NCBI GenBank assembly: GCA_963995505.1
Contig: OZ023180.1
Location: 6,297,263 to 6,361,262 of the forward strand
Length of the DNA stretch: 64,000 nt
Direction of reading: 5' to 3'
DNA from: Hypericum androsaemum
Taxonomy: Eukaryota; Streptophyta; Magnoliopsida; Malpighiales; Hypericaceae
Below, in pieces: positions 24,298 to 36,026 of this stretch. Positions within the stretch are counted from its first letter, which is position 1. The number at the start of each line of letters is the position of its first letter. A program made the position numbers and the translations under genes. Under the pieces are notes generated by a model. It did no database searches. It saw nothing but the letters and a program-made list of their open reading frames with translations, and was not told where the DNA came from.

Positions 24298-25751
24298 TAT
24301 TTTTGGCACACCTGATGAGACTAAGGAGGACGTCTGAGAAGAGTAATTGTTGTACCTAAAAATACGAGCCTTCACATATGGTTTCAATTCTTTTCTCAAA
24401 AGGGACAAAACCGGTCAAAAGTTGTGCTAAAAGAGGACGTCAAGCTAGGTCATTCAAGTTTTGAGGGCGCTTCTGAGCTGAATATGAAGAAACGTATTTC
24501 ACATATTATTGAAGGTATTTCCTCTTTCTGTGGACACCAAGAATGCAACAATCGAAGTTCAGACTAGAAAGACACGACCGAAATACTAAAGATTGGTAAG
24601 TTTGTAAGTTGATTGCAAATTTCATTCAACTTTGAAAAGAGTTTTGGTCCTTATTCTATCCGAATTAGGAGATAGTTGTTTCCGACAAAATTGAAGAGCT
24701 TTCTTTAAACACAAGAATCATTCAATCGTATTTTGAATGAGAAAATTATGACCAATATACTGGAAGTTAGTCAATACAAAAATCAACCCAGAGTTTTCAG
24801 GTATCAATTTATCATTCCTCCTCCTTGGATCTGACTCATCGGATGATATCTTTGATCACCATTAGAGAAAGGTTGTTGCATGTCTATGGCCTGGAAGCTG
24901 CTAGGCAAGCGACTAACGAAGAGGTCACTTTAGTAGTTTCAAGGTGGTTTCATGATAGCTGTTATGGAGAACTACCTGATTAGCTGGTTGATGGTATTGG
25001 AATCCTCGTCGAGTTGAATACAGAAGAAGGCAACATGCTGAAATATTTTGATTTAATTATAATAAAATATTGAGCATGACTGTGTGACACGAAATAATAG
25101 ATTACCTTAAGTATCTAATGTCAGTTCCCATTAATGATGAGGTGATTCAAGAATCGAAAAGAAGGATTAAGTATGCCGAGTTTATGGCAAGACATGTAGC
25201 TAATTCTGTATCAAATCTTTCAATATAGGTAGCATCAAGTGGCCTTCATAAAGTTGAAGACCGAAGATTTTTTTAATCCCACAATTCTGAGACTAGAATT
25301 GAGATGGTCGTACATGAATTGGTCGGATATACACAATTTTCTTTTTCCATTGTCCAAGAGGTCGTACAAATGATAAGTCAAAAGTTGACAGATACCATGA
25401 ACATCCAACTTGTAAGGCCAACATTCATAGAAAGGAGGAGTGATTCTCGACACAAGTCTCATTGGCAACCGAGAAAATCCTAAGTGTCGTGTCAAATATG
25501 AAAGGCATCTTGATGCCTCTGCCGACTATAGGATTCTTTGGGACATCACCAGCGAAGGGAATTTTATGGCCTCCGCCGAGTCAACCGTTATGGAAATCTG
25601 AGTCATAATTTATTTCACGTGTAGTAAGCCTCCTTCGCTTGCCCAATTCTGTCCTAACTCAACAAGACACTAGGGGGCAAACTGCCATCAAAATATCAGT
25701 TAAAATTCTACCTCACCTAAGGGGCATAGAGAACATAACAGCATTGTGACC
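24298..25751 (+). other. Internal region of the non-autonomous LTR element, left part
   Basis: Looks like decayed sequence. Short readable stretches occur (24830-25030, 25230-25480), but no domain is recognised on either strand. It may be the remains of gag. Confidence 0.4.
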
Positions 25752-25892
25752 AGTGCTCCTACAACGACACTTGCTTGAAGAATGAATCATGAATTCTCCT
25801 CTCCTTCCCCTCTCTCCCACCTTACCCAAGCACCTCCCCTACTTGAACCACTGGATATCTCCGATTAACCCCTACTCCCTCATCAGCCACCC

Positions 25893-26897
25893 ATGACGCA
25901 ACCCCCTACCCACCACATTCTTCACCTAGACACTGAAATTCCTGACTTCCCTAACCCCACTTCATCGCCCTCCCCCACCCACTCCCAAAATTCCCCATGC
26001 CCCCCTTCCATGGTCTTTAACACCCCTGGCATGAAATCCTATCTCATAGGCCCCCAGCATCCTGAAGACGAAGTCCCACAAGCCCAGACAGACTGTTCTC
26101 CTCAAAAATCTTATAGAGAATCTGTCCATGGCCCTATGGAGCAGCAGGTTCCCATTCTAAAAGTACCCTTTGAAGATTGGCTTGGGTTGGGTATTATTTC
26201 CATTGATAGGGAGACTAACCCTTCTAGGCATGCTGTTCTGATCTCGGACCAGGCGAAAGCAAATATTAATGAGTGTAGGATATAGAGCCCTCCTCACAAG
26301 GCTGAACCAGTTGTGGAACCCTATTTTCCCCATCCGGCTTGTGGACTTACCCCATGGTTACTACCTAGCCCACTTGTCCACTGATGAAGAGGTTGCCTAG
26401 GCTATCAAGGGTGGGCCTTGGTTGATCCAAGACCACTACATAGTCGTGCACCCATGGGACGTTGCTTTTGCCCTTCTGTGGAGGAGATCAAGTCGGCATG
26501 GGTATGGATTCTTCCACCTAACCTGCCCATACAGTTCTACAATAGGAATATCCTGCATTGCATTGTAGCTGCCATTGGTCGCCTAATAAAACTAGACTCG
26601 AATACATAGGATATGGTCAGGGGCCAGTTTGCGAGCGTGTGTGTTGAGCTGGATCTTACTCAATCACTAATGGGCGAGATCACGATGGACGGTCACATTC
26701 AAAAGGTGGAGTACGAAAGCCTCTATGCAATATGCTCCCATTATGGTCACTATGGCCATATGAAAGAGGGCTGTAAGCTGGTGCCACCGATATATGCATT
26801 TGAGAAGGTGAATGATGGGGGTGGCGGCGCAGCTGTTGCCCAAGTGGAAAAACTTAGTGGGAGCCAAAACCAAATCCCTAGCTCCCCATTGGTCTAA
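25893..26897 (+). pseudogene. LINE ORF1 (DUF4283 RNA-binding part and zinc knuckle)
   Basis: A Pro/Ser-rich start (MTQPPTHHILHLDTEIPDF), then a DUF4283-like stretch in broken frames around 26290-26560 (GGPWLIQDHYIVVHPWD), then a degenerate zinc knuckle near 26735-26775, CSHYGHYGHMKEGC, where the second cysteine of CX2CX4HX4C is tyrosine. Such ORF1 products coat LINE RNA. Stops at 26283, 26397 and 26607 separate the parts. Confidence 0.7.
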
Positions 26898-27604
26898 GAA
26901 GAGACAATAGGGCCCTGGATGGTTGTAACAAAGAAAGGGAAATCTACTAGTCTGCCATAAGAAAGGAAAGAAAGTTTAGCCAAAAATAGGTTTGGATCCC
27001 TTTCCCATGCATACGAATCACGCGAGGAGAGAGAGGCTACAACTATTCCTAACGGGCTAGGGTTATCTTTTCCTCGACAGGTCCAATGGCTAGAAAGGGC
27101 CCCACAAAGACAAACCAGCTAATTAGAGCAACTCCCGCCAAGAAGTCAAATATTTCTCCCCAATCCAAAGATAGGCCTGTCCTAGCCCAGAAAAGGGCCT
27201 GAAATGAGGAATCTGGTTTAAGCATCAAGTTCAAAAAAACTTTTGTGCGAGTAAAAGACAATGAAAACTCAGACCCAAATGCCATGACAAGCTCCACCAA
27301 ACTGCACCAACCTTCCCCCATGGTCACGCCAGTTGTACACTGTGATAAAATGAGTTTACCAAAACCGGAGAACGGGAAGATTGGCCGAAGGAGTGAGGAG
27401 GGAGCACACATCCCACCACTCGGATCCTCCATGTGATGACTCTCAATGGAATGATGATATGGAGACAGAGATGGCGAGCCAACCTCTTGATGACGTGCCC
27501 GCCATAAGTCAGTGCACCCTGCAGAAGGGTAAGGGGATCGCTCCCCATATTCCCGTGGACGGTAGTCCCAAAATCTCTTCTTCTAAATTCGTTAATGTTA
27601 TTTA

Positions 27605-30600
27605 AAGCCATTGTGTGGAATTGTTGCGGAGCTCGTAAGCCTGATTTTCTTAGGGCTATAAAGTATGTGATTCGCACTAACAGAGTGAGTTATGTTGTAC
27701 TTATAGAAACATAAATAAGTGGAGTATAAGTTGATCGTGTTTGCAGGAGCTTGGGTTTTGAATGTTACCGCGTTGAGGCAGTTGGAAGAAGGGGCAAATA
27801 TGGTTGTTGCAGGACGCTAGTTTTGGGGTGAGGGTACTAGCAACTCGTACTCAGTTCCTCCACTTTGAAGCCATATTTCACGGCTATGCTCCCACCCTTG
27901 TGACAATTGTTTATGCATTGCCTCCGGTGATAGGGGCATAGGGTTATTGGGATGAGGTTATCTCCCTAGCGCCAGTATCTCCAACACCTTGGGTTATAGC
28001 TAGAGATTTTAACTCTATCACTTGAATGGAGGAGAGGATGGGAGGCTCTGGTCATCTGACACCTCACGATAAGTGCTTTAGATAATAGTTACACAGAAAT
28101 GGGCTTATTGACATTGGATATACGGGGATCAAGTTTACCTGGTCTAGAGGTACGGGTACTGGACCCCGCATCTCGAAAAGGCTAGATAAAGCCTTTTGTA
28201 ACCAGGAATGGTGACATACCTAGATGGAGGGGTCAGTAACACATCTAGCTCGCTATCAGTCCAATCACAGCCCACTCGTAATTACTTTCTCTAATGAGGA
28301 TGTGGGGAATATGAGGAATATGGTTCTCGCATCCTAGCTTCCTGCGTTACATTCAAGTGAAGTGGTGCAACTCGAGCGAGATTTGGCTGCCTTAGATTGT
28401 TTGAAGAAGGAGTTAATTAATTAGAACACAGATGTCTTTGGAAATATGGAGAAGCGTAAGAAAAGGATTTGTGCAATGATTGAAGGGCTTCAAGAGCTGG
28501 TGGAGAGAGTGCCATATAATGGGTTTTTCAAGTTGGAGGAGAAGTTAAGAAAAGAGCTTGACTTAGTGCTTAGCCAGAAGGAGATGCTTTGGCTTCAAAA
28601 GTCGAGAGAGAAATAGATCATGGAAGGGGATAGAAATACAAAATTCTTCCACACTACAACTCTTGTTCGTAGGAGAAGAAACAAGATTGAAGGGCCCCGG
28701 AACAACGAAGGTGAATGGATTTTTGATGCTCAGGAGCTTGAATCAATGGCTCAACACTTCTTCAAGGACCTATATCAGGCAGAGGCACTACGACCAGCTC
28801 AAGCATTACCTACGGGGCTCTTTGAAAGGTAGACAGAGGGGGAAGTTAAGCACGCAATAAGACAAATCACTGAGAAGAAAGTACACGATATGTTGAGAGA
28901 GATGGCTCCGATGAAAGCTTCTGGGGTGGACGGTTTCCATGTGACCTTTTATTAGAGGTGCTGGCAAGATGTCAAAGGCCATGTAATTCAGTTCATAAGC
29001 ACGCTTTTGCCTCAGGTACAATCTCTCTAAAGACCAATGAGATGCTCCTAGTATTAATTCTGAAAATGAGCAGCCTAGAGAGGATTAGCCAGTTTTGACC
29101 GATTAGCTTATGTAACGTACCTTACAAGATACTTACCAAACTGATTGTGAACCAGATCAAGAGTAAACTACCTAAGCTTGTGTCCCCGCTCTAAGGTATC
29201 TTCGTACCAGGAAGGTAAATATCTGACAATATCGTGATCCTTCAAGAAGTTCTCCACTCTATGCGCAACAAGAAAGGAGGCAAGGGTTGGATGGCTATTA
29301 AGATCGATTTGGAGAAAGCATACGATATAGTGGATTGGCATTTCCTTGATACAACCATGCGTGATGTGGGAATGCCACCCCAATTATTTAAATTGATTTT
29401 GGCTTGCGTTGAGGGGACGAGCACGATGTTGTTGTGGAATGGGGAAGTAACATCAGCATTTAAACCTACACAGGTTTGCGCCAAAGTGATCCCATGTCTC
29501 CATATCTTTTTGTGTTGTGTATGGAGAAACTTGCATATTGGACCATGGTGGTTATCGCTCGAAGGCAGTGAAAGTCAGTTAAGTTACCAAGGTGGTTTCC
29601 CGCTCTCCCACCTGCTATTTGCAGATGATGTGCTCTTGTTCACGGAGGCCAGCATCCACCAGAGATCTCGGCAAGTACTTAGGAGTCCCAGCTCTTCACC
29701 AACGTGTTTCCAAAGACACTTTCTGCTATCTTGCTGAGAGGGTGCAATCTAAGTTAGCAGGATGGAAAGCCACACAGCTGACCATGGCAGGAAGAGTTAC
29801 TTTGGTTCACTCTGTGTTGATGACGATCCCCACTTACACCATGCAGACGGTCCATTTGCCGGCCTCTATTTGCGATCAGTTGGACAATATTAATATAGGC
29901 TTTATATGAGGTGACTCTAGAGAGAAGAAGAGGATCCACCTTGTTTGTTGGGAAGAGGTCTGTAAGCTGAGGTTGATGGGCTGCCTAGGACTGAGATAGG
30001 CCCGGGAGATGAATACGACCCTCTTGCTAAAGCTGGGGTGGAAGTTCCTTACAAAATTGGAGGCTGCCTGGTCGAGAATATTGGAGAATAAGTATTGTCA
30101 TAAGACACAGCAGCAGATTACTTGTAGCCCTAATATGAAGAAGTCCACGACTCGGTCTGGCCTCATCAAGGTGGAAGGTAAACTAAATGAGGGTATGGGT
30201 TGGTCTATCAGAGATGGTAGGAGAGTTGATTTCTGGCAAGACCATTGGGCACCGGATGCGAGAGCCCTTGTAGATGAGGAAATTTATGTCCCGGAGGAGG
30301 AACTCATGAAGCATGTTACTGATTATTGGGTTATCGATACTGGGTGGGACTGACCCACTCTGCAGAAGCTGCTTCCGGAGCAATGGTGCCAGCGTATCAA
30401 AGCCCAGTTTGTTGATCCCTCGGGCTTGGTCCATGGCGTACCAACTTGGAAGGCTACTCCCAATGGTGTGTTCTCGACCAAACCTGCTTATAAGATACTG
30501 CTTACACCATGTCTGCTCCCCTATGCTTCTGAGAGGGTGTGGAAGAAGCCATGATGGCTACAAGTCCCAGAAAAGATGAAGACCTTCTTGTGGAAGTGCA

Positions 30601-31507
30601 TTATTGACAAACTAAGAGCACTTTCGAAGAAAGATATCTCCTAACCCCTATTTTTGTCACTATAGGGACATTTCAGAGGCCTTGTTACATCTCCTACGTG
30701 ATTGCCCACAATTTAGCAGTCTTTTAAGAAGCCTCGTTCCCCCGTATGGTCAGCGACTCTTTTTCACTTTGGAATGGCAGGACTAGATTAAGTGCAATTT
30801 ATCTCTAGAAGCTGAGATAAAATAAAAAATTATATGGTACAACCTCTTCGCAACCATTTATTAGTGGGCCTGGCGATGGAGAAACTCACCCACTGCCTGC
30901 AAGAGTGAGCTCCCACTTCACTAAGCCAAAGAGTTCTCAGAGGCTTGGCTGGCTGCAGCTCCAAAGGATGGAGGATCTGCCGCCAAAAGGGAGTTGCTCA
31001 TCGCTTGGCACTTCTCTGAGGTTGGTTGGTACAAGCTTAATACAGATGGGGGGTAATCCAGGTCCAGCCAGGGGCGGAGGGGTTATCCGGGAATGGTACT
31101 AGAGATGGTGTGCAGGCTTCATCAACAACACGGGAGAATGTAACTCTCTTGCATCAGAGTTATGGGCGGTTTGGCATGGGTTGTCCCTCGCCTGGCAACG
31201 GAAGTACACCAATGTTTTGTTAGAGATGGACTCAAAAATGGTCGCGAGCTGTCTTGCCGAGGGGATTGCAAAGGAATATCCATTGTCCGCCCTCGTGAGT
31301 AATTGTCGAGACCTTTTTAGCCGTGATTGGCGGGTAGAGGTTAGTTGGTGTTATCGAGAATGTAATCAAGTGGCAGATTGACTTTCTAACTACGCCTTAT
31401 CTTTTTCGTTAGGCTTTCATGTTTTAGATGCACCTCTAGATGAGTGGTCCCATCTCTTGACGTTCGATAGAGTCGAGATAGGCACTCCTAGATTTTTCCA
31501 CTTGTAA
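27605..31507 (+). pseudogene. LINE ORF2 (endonuclease, reverse transcriptase, zf-RVT, RNase H)
   Basis: The endonuclease starts FKAIVWNCCGARKPDFL at 27604 and is stopped at about 27713. The reverse transcriptase region runs about 28900-29900: GWMAIKIDLEKAYDIVDWHFL at 29284, and the catalytic pair as FADDVLLF at 29620-29643. zf-RVT is about 30540-30760. RNase H (LNTDGG, then GGGVIREW) starts near 31035 and ends with FFHL and TAA at 31505. Multiple stops and frameshifts disable it. Confidence 0.8.
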
Positions 31508-31586
31508 TTATTCTTATCTTTGTTTCTTCAATGCAAGAGTGTCCAACACTCACCATTTCCACACAAAAAAACTAGTGCTCCTACAA

Positions 31587-31995
31587 TGGCCAAAATTATC
31601 TCGCTCGGGGGGTAAGATGTGCACATGGTGAAGAAGTTAGATGATGATAAAGTCAAGTCTTCAACTCCTCCTCGACCAAATAAGAGTATGGTGAAGCAAC
31701 AACCTAACGTGCTGGTTCAATCTTGGTCGTTATAGATTTTAAATTACAAGATGTGTCCTCAAGTCACACGCTGCTTCGGTAGGTACACACGCGTGGAAAG
31801 AATGTAAAAACATTACCAAAATTAGCCAAGAACGGTAAGATACGGCCTGATTACGCGTGGATTAAGAATGACGTGCCCAATTGATTGGCGATCGAGCAAG
31901 GAGTTCTCTAGGAAAATTAACCGTTCAAGGTTTGGGAAGTTACATGTCAATGTTTTCCCTAGCGTCAAAACATTGACGTGGGGGGGTGTCTAAAT
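31587..31995 (+). other. Internal region of the non-autonomous LTR element, right part, with polypurine tract
   Basis: Non-coding as far as I can see. It ends in gacgtgggggggtgtctaaat just before the 3' LTR, a good polypurine tract for plus-strand priming. Confidence 0.5.
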
Positions 31996-32458
31996 TGTTG
32001 GAGCAAAAAATTAATTCGCGGATTCATGTATACCCTATTTTGGTAAAATATCTGTAACTTTCTACTCAAGTATCAGATTTACGCGATTATAAAAGCTACA
32101 AAAAGATAAGACAAAGATCTGAAATTATATATTTCAAATCTGACAAGGAAAAGAGTCAAAAATGGGTTGTAAGTTTCGACAGTTTAGATTTTCCATATTA
32201 GGCCGAGGCTATGATAGGTTTTTTTATTTTTAAAATGGCCTAAGATTTTTGTATTGGGCTGGGGCTAGCTTTTTAATATATTGAGAGCTTACACATTTGA
32301 GAAGACACATCAATTATACGAAACTCTCTAGCTTTGTAGCTTTTATCTTTTATGTTTCTCCTTTTCTCTTACATTTTTATTCGAATTACTTTTGGGACGA
32401 CCACTCCAAACCCGTTCTTAAGTTCATTTCGACATTTTACCAAATTTTATCCAAAACA
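31996..32458 (+). repeat. 3' LTR of the non-autonomous element
   Basis: 463 bp; starts TGTTGGAGC and ends CCAAAACA. Collinear with the 5' LTR apart from one about 80-base gap. Confidence 0.8.
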
Positions 32459-32621
32459 GTTTCATAATTCTGTAGTGGAAGAACAAATGAAAACTTGTTT
32501 CATCTACCTCCCCGCACATCAGGCAAAGACAATCACATGGTTCAAGTTGCCGCCTTCTGATAAGATTAGTTCTTGTGGCCAGTCTATCCTACAAAGCGGA
32601 CCATAGGAAGCAATGGATTTT

Positions 32622-33148
32622 TGTTATGGAGAAATTTTAGTAGAACGTCAAAACGAACTATAGAACAAGTCCAGAGTGATCGTCCCAAGAGTAATTCAAA
32701 CGAAAAGAAAGGGGAGACAAAATTTGTGGGCAGAGGAGAGAAGATATAGATTAGAATGAGTAGAGGAGAGAAAATAATTGGTGGAAGAGCAAAGACTTTA
32801 TTGTGAAATTAAGGGGAGGAGAAAAGGAGAACAACAAAAAGATAAAGCTACGAAGCTAGAGAGATTTGTATGTTGTTTGTGTGGTATCATCTTCCTATAT
32901 CTCTCCTTATATATAAAAAATCTAGCACCAGCCCAATACAAGAATCTAACATTGCCCCGGCCGAATATGAAAAAATCTAAATTGCCGAAACTTCTACCCC
33001 AATTTTGACCATATTCCTAATTGTATATATTTGTTTTATCTTTTTGTAGTTTTTAGATTTGCGTCAATCTGATACTTGAGTAAAAAATTACAACTGTATT
33101 ACTGAAAAAAATTGGCACTAATCCACAAATTAATTTTTCGCTACAACA
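32622..33148 (-). repeat. Solo LTR of the same family, inverted
   Basis: The reverse complement starts TGTTGTAGC and ends CCATAACA, collinear with the two plus-strand LTRs. No second LTR or internal region adjoins it, and LINE sequence continues on both sides, so it is a solo LTR inserted in the host LINE. The flanking 5-mers do not match cleanly. Confidence 0.75.
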
Positions 33149-33286
33149 TTGAAGGGAATTATGTTGGACCAGACTTGGTTTAAGACCGAATGCAGTTGAA
33201 TATTGTTGGAGCTATAATACTTGAGCTTCATGTTTCTTGTTGTGTACTCTGCATCGCCACCATCCCCCAAATCATACAAATGATAT

Positions 33287-34053
33287 ATTGTTTTGTTGGA
33301 ATGCAAATGATATATTGACATGCTTATAAGTAACCGGTTACAAATTTCTAACAGTTCTGTTATGGAAATTGATGAATGAAAATAATTGTAGGTCAGTGAC
33401 AGGACATCTCTTTTTTTTGATCTGCACAGGGCATCTCTTTTAAGGTGACAGACAAACTTTTTTCCCCATGTCACGTACATGAAAATAATATTTGGGAAAA
33501 TGACAAATTTTCTACCAAAATGGGATCTAAGCAATGTATTATTGGTCAGCACAGTCACAGTTATGTGTTTAGTGCACATGGAGATATTTAGAATGTTTCT
33601 CGAAGACGAACCCATTTACCCTTTGTACAAATTGCCAGTGACCGGCCCATGATCTTTTTTTTTCCCCTTTATCAACATTGGAAAATACTTCTGGTTCTAA
33701 AGAAAAAGACTCCAATAAATACATAATTGTATATTTCTGAAATTCATTGTCAATTCGTATTTACGTAGTTGTTTGTTTGTTGGCGTGACCAAAATCTTGA
33801 CGCTTGAAGTATGTCGCCCCGTACACAGACTCGGTAAATCAATGCTTAATAGTCAATTCATTTTCCACATAGCAGTCTTGATTTACACACAAATTTCTAT
33901 TGGTCTCCATTTCCCACAAAAATTGAAGTGTTCTGCATATATATGTTTCAATAAGATGATTATTATTCATTTTTAACTACACTTTATGGATACCTACAAC
34001 ACTTATGTCTACTCACATGGGTCTAAATGGACGAAATTGTATTTCAATTTATA
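33287..34053. other. Intergenic, nothing recognised
   Basis: AT-rich, with no convincing ORF on either strand. Confidence 0.45.
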
Positions 34054-34185
34054 TAATCTTTAATCTAGTTTTTTTAATAAATATTATGTCTAGTTACACT
34101 TCATAGGAATTGAACTATGCACCTCTCAAATCATGCTACGCCTATGCCATTAGGACAAATACTCATTAACTAATCTTTAATCTAG
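34054..34185 (-). mobile_element. tRNA-derived SINE with 15-bp target duplication
   Basis: taatctttaatctag at 34054-34068 and 34171-34185 encloses 102 bases. On the minus strand the element reads, in order, an A-box-like tgtcctaatggcat, a B-box-like gttcaattcct about 35 bases later, and an A-rich tail ending aaaaaaa at the 34069 side. This is the layout of a Pol III-transcribed tRNA-type SINE. It is clearly related to the SINE at 37510-37617. Confidence 0.8.
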
Positions 34186-34270
34186 CTAAGACTAGCTACG
34201 AGATTATTTGATCCAAATGATAAAAAATTGAAATCATCGCCAATTGGAGGAGAACAGCTCAAAAATCTTT

Positions 34271-34366
34271 GACAAACAATTTTCGACAAGAATAAAGTAG
34301 TAAGAAACTTGTATCACTGTCAAACAATTTTCGATAAGAATCAAGTGGTAAGAAACTTGTATCACT
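34271..34366. repeat. 48-bp tandem duplication
   Basis: Two units (34271-34318, 34319-34366) of gacaaacaattttcg ... aaacttgtatcact differing at a few positions. The remaining DNA to 34898 is AT-rich; a 24-base direct repeat (tatccagatccctttttctttg) occurs at 34681 and 34739. Confidence 0.9.
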
Positions 34367-34898
34367 AGATACCTAGTCATTATTGTAGCTCTTATGGCAT
34401 GTTGTTGCACCACTGAACAGACCATATGCACGATGTTGAACGTGAGTGACCATATTCATGCACATTTTTAAAATCGAATATTATTTTTCGGTTTAGAATA
34501 GTGGAGATCCAATTAGAAAGACCAGGTGGAGATTTGGCCAACATTGTGGGGGACTAGTTGAAAACATTAGACCATGGAGTGTGAATGCCACTATTTTTTT
34601 AAGTATTTGGCAAGAGAAAAAGACAAGCGATGAGGATGCACACAGAAAGCCACAAATAATGACTCCGATCTCCATTAATTTATCCAGATCCCTTTTTCTT
34701 TGTAGCCGCTCATCTTTAATTTCCTTTTTTTTGAAATTTATCCAGATCCCTTTTTCTTTGAAACTGACTTATTCATTTTCGAATCCAACCATACTAATAT
34801 GACCACTTAGATTTAGAATTAGAGAAATCTGTCAAATTTATAAACCAGATGTGATCATCGGTTAATCTATAAGCTCGGTGATTACTCCTTTTAAATTT

Positions 34899-35226
34899 TG
34901 TTAGGACAACGAAAGCATAAATATGAATGTTTAAAATACGCAAAACAAATAATAGCAAAAGATATAAAGAATGAGGACACACGGTCAAAAAACCTACATC
35001 TACGGGATTGACTCGATCATCACTATAATATATGGAGATACACTAATAGATAGGTCATAGACAAAACTATGCCTCGAACCTAAATTTCGTGTCTATACTG
35101 TTATTCTCATTGCTAATGCTCCAATGAACTTGTATACCTATCTTCCTATTTATATGAGACATGTCCAATATACTATATAATAAGAATATAATTCTAACCA
35201 ATTAAAATTCAAGAGATTCTAATAAA
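34899..35226 (-). repeat. LTR fragment related to the element at 36027-37487
   Basis: The plus-strand start tgttaggacaacg and the blocks 'gatcatcactata', 'tatgcctcgaacc' and 'ttcctatttata' align with the LTR at 36027. It is more diverged, and its right end is uncertain. Confidence 0.5.
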
Positions 35227-36026
35227 TTTCTTAAAGGTTACTCTTTTAAAGTTTTCTTACTGAGTAGGTAAAAAGAAGATCTAGGACCTTGACTTGTATG
35301 TCACAGCTTCTTCCACGAGGGGGACCTCTCGTCCAATGGTCAGAGAGCGGCCATGGAGCCAAAGTGTTTCAAGGTCTAAAGACCCTTTAGTTAGGGTTCT
35401 TTCACTTTCCCCCGTTGTAGATTAGTTCCTTTTTTTCTTTTCAAGAAAAGACCCTACAGTTAGGTAGCAACTGTTACTACACGAGCACTCATCTATCTAT
35501 TTACAATTAAATATGATGTTACGGCAACCAATAATAATAAATAAAAAAGGTGCTATTGCCTCTAGGCTTTTGGAAAAAAATTTATACCATGTGGTATCGA
35601 GACTTCTAACGAGCCAATTAATTTAGATTCGAACCGGGTAGAACTTCGAAGTTTTAAAAAATAGTAAAATTTTTTCAATAAATATTTAACAATATTATAT
35701 TCTTATGAATCAAACTCAAATTTTTTTATTACGCTAGAATCTCCAATTTTATCTAATTGCCCGTGTGTTGGCTTTTGACACTTTAGACAAGCCAAGTGGA
35801 TATACCAAGTTCTTAAAGTTGAGTAGCAAATCAAAATGGGCCAAGCCCTCATCTGTAGAGAACTTGCACATGCCATGCATTTGGTAGGTAGCTCATCCTC
35901 CCTATCTTATCTTTGGAGTGAATCTAGTGAAAGATTTTGGTGGATGATACCTATAGTTTGTAATCTCATTTATTTAGAGTCCATCCCTATTATGTCTTAT
36001 TTAATGAGTGACTCTCTTAATAATGT
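35227..36026. other. Intergenic, nothing recognised
   Basis: No gene seen. 35836-36026 opens a short frame of no recognisable content. Confidence 0.4.

Larger units (their letters stand above)
25765..31573 (+). mobile_element. Near-full-length LINE (L1-type) with 13-bp target duplication
   Basis: 5.8 kb bracketed by agtgctcctacaa at 25752-25764 and 31574-31586, ending in a short A run (31564-31571). It carries a DUF4283/CCHC ORF1 and an ORF2 with endonuclease, reverse transcriptase, zinc-binding and RNase H domains in the standard order for plant LINEs. Both ORFs are full of stops and frameshifts, so it is dead. It inserted into the LTR element at 23754-32458. Confidence 0.88.
23754..32458 (+). 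mobile_element. Non-autonomous LTR retrotransposon (LARD/TRIM-like) containing a LINE
   Basis: Direct LTRs at 23754-24297 and 31996-32458, starting TGTgGGAGC / TGTTGGAGC and ending AACA, flanked by GTCTC (23749-23753) and GTTTC (32459-32463), a 5-bp duplication with one transition. Without the inserted LINE the internal region is only about 1.9 kb and shows no reverse transcriptase, integrase or protease motif. A G-rich tract (gtgggggggtg) precedes the 3' LTR. It interrupts the minus-strand LINE within the region after its zinc-binding domain. Confidence 0.8.
23205..33272 (-). mobile_element. 5'-truncated LINE, host of a nested insertion cluster
   Basis: Three minus-strand pieces join in order: 33149-33272 (upstream of zf-RVT, LNQVWSNIIPFN), 32459-32621 (zf-RVT, KIHCFLWSAL then CGEVDETSFHLFF) and 23205-23753 (WNFFVRKLGAS, IWGIWNHRNKVIF, then the 3' end with poly-A). 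Together they are about 0.84 kb, a typical truncated LINE tail. The ends are bracketed by catataaatgatat (23191-23204) and catacaaatgatat (33273-33286), a 14-bp target duplication with one change. The gaps are filled by an LTR element and a solo LTR. Confidence 0.75.

Noticed and set aside
25235..25495. 86-codon minus-strand frame in the LTR-element interior
   Set aside because: No domain, no promoter; both strands are equally open there, as expected for decayed sequence.
32622..33148. Solo LTR as the right-hand partner of the LTR at 23754
   Set aside because: It is inverted, whereas the plus-oriented LTR at 31996 has the matching polypurine tract and target duplication.
34069..34170. Possible tRNA gene on the minus strand
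   Set aside because: A and B boxes are present but no acceptor or anticodon stems can be formed, and it has a poly-A tail with a target duplication, so it is a SINE.
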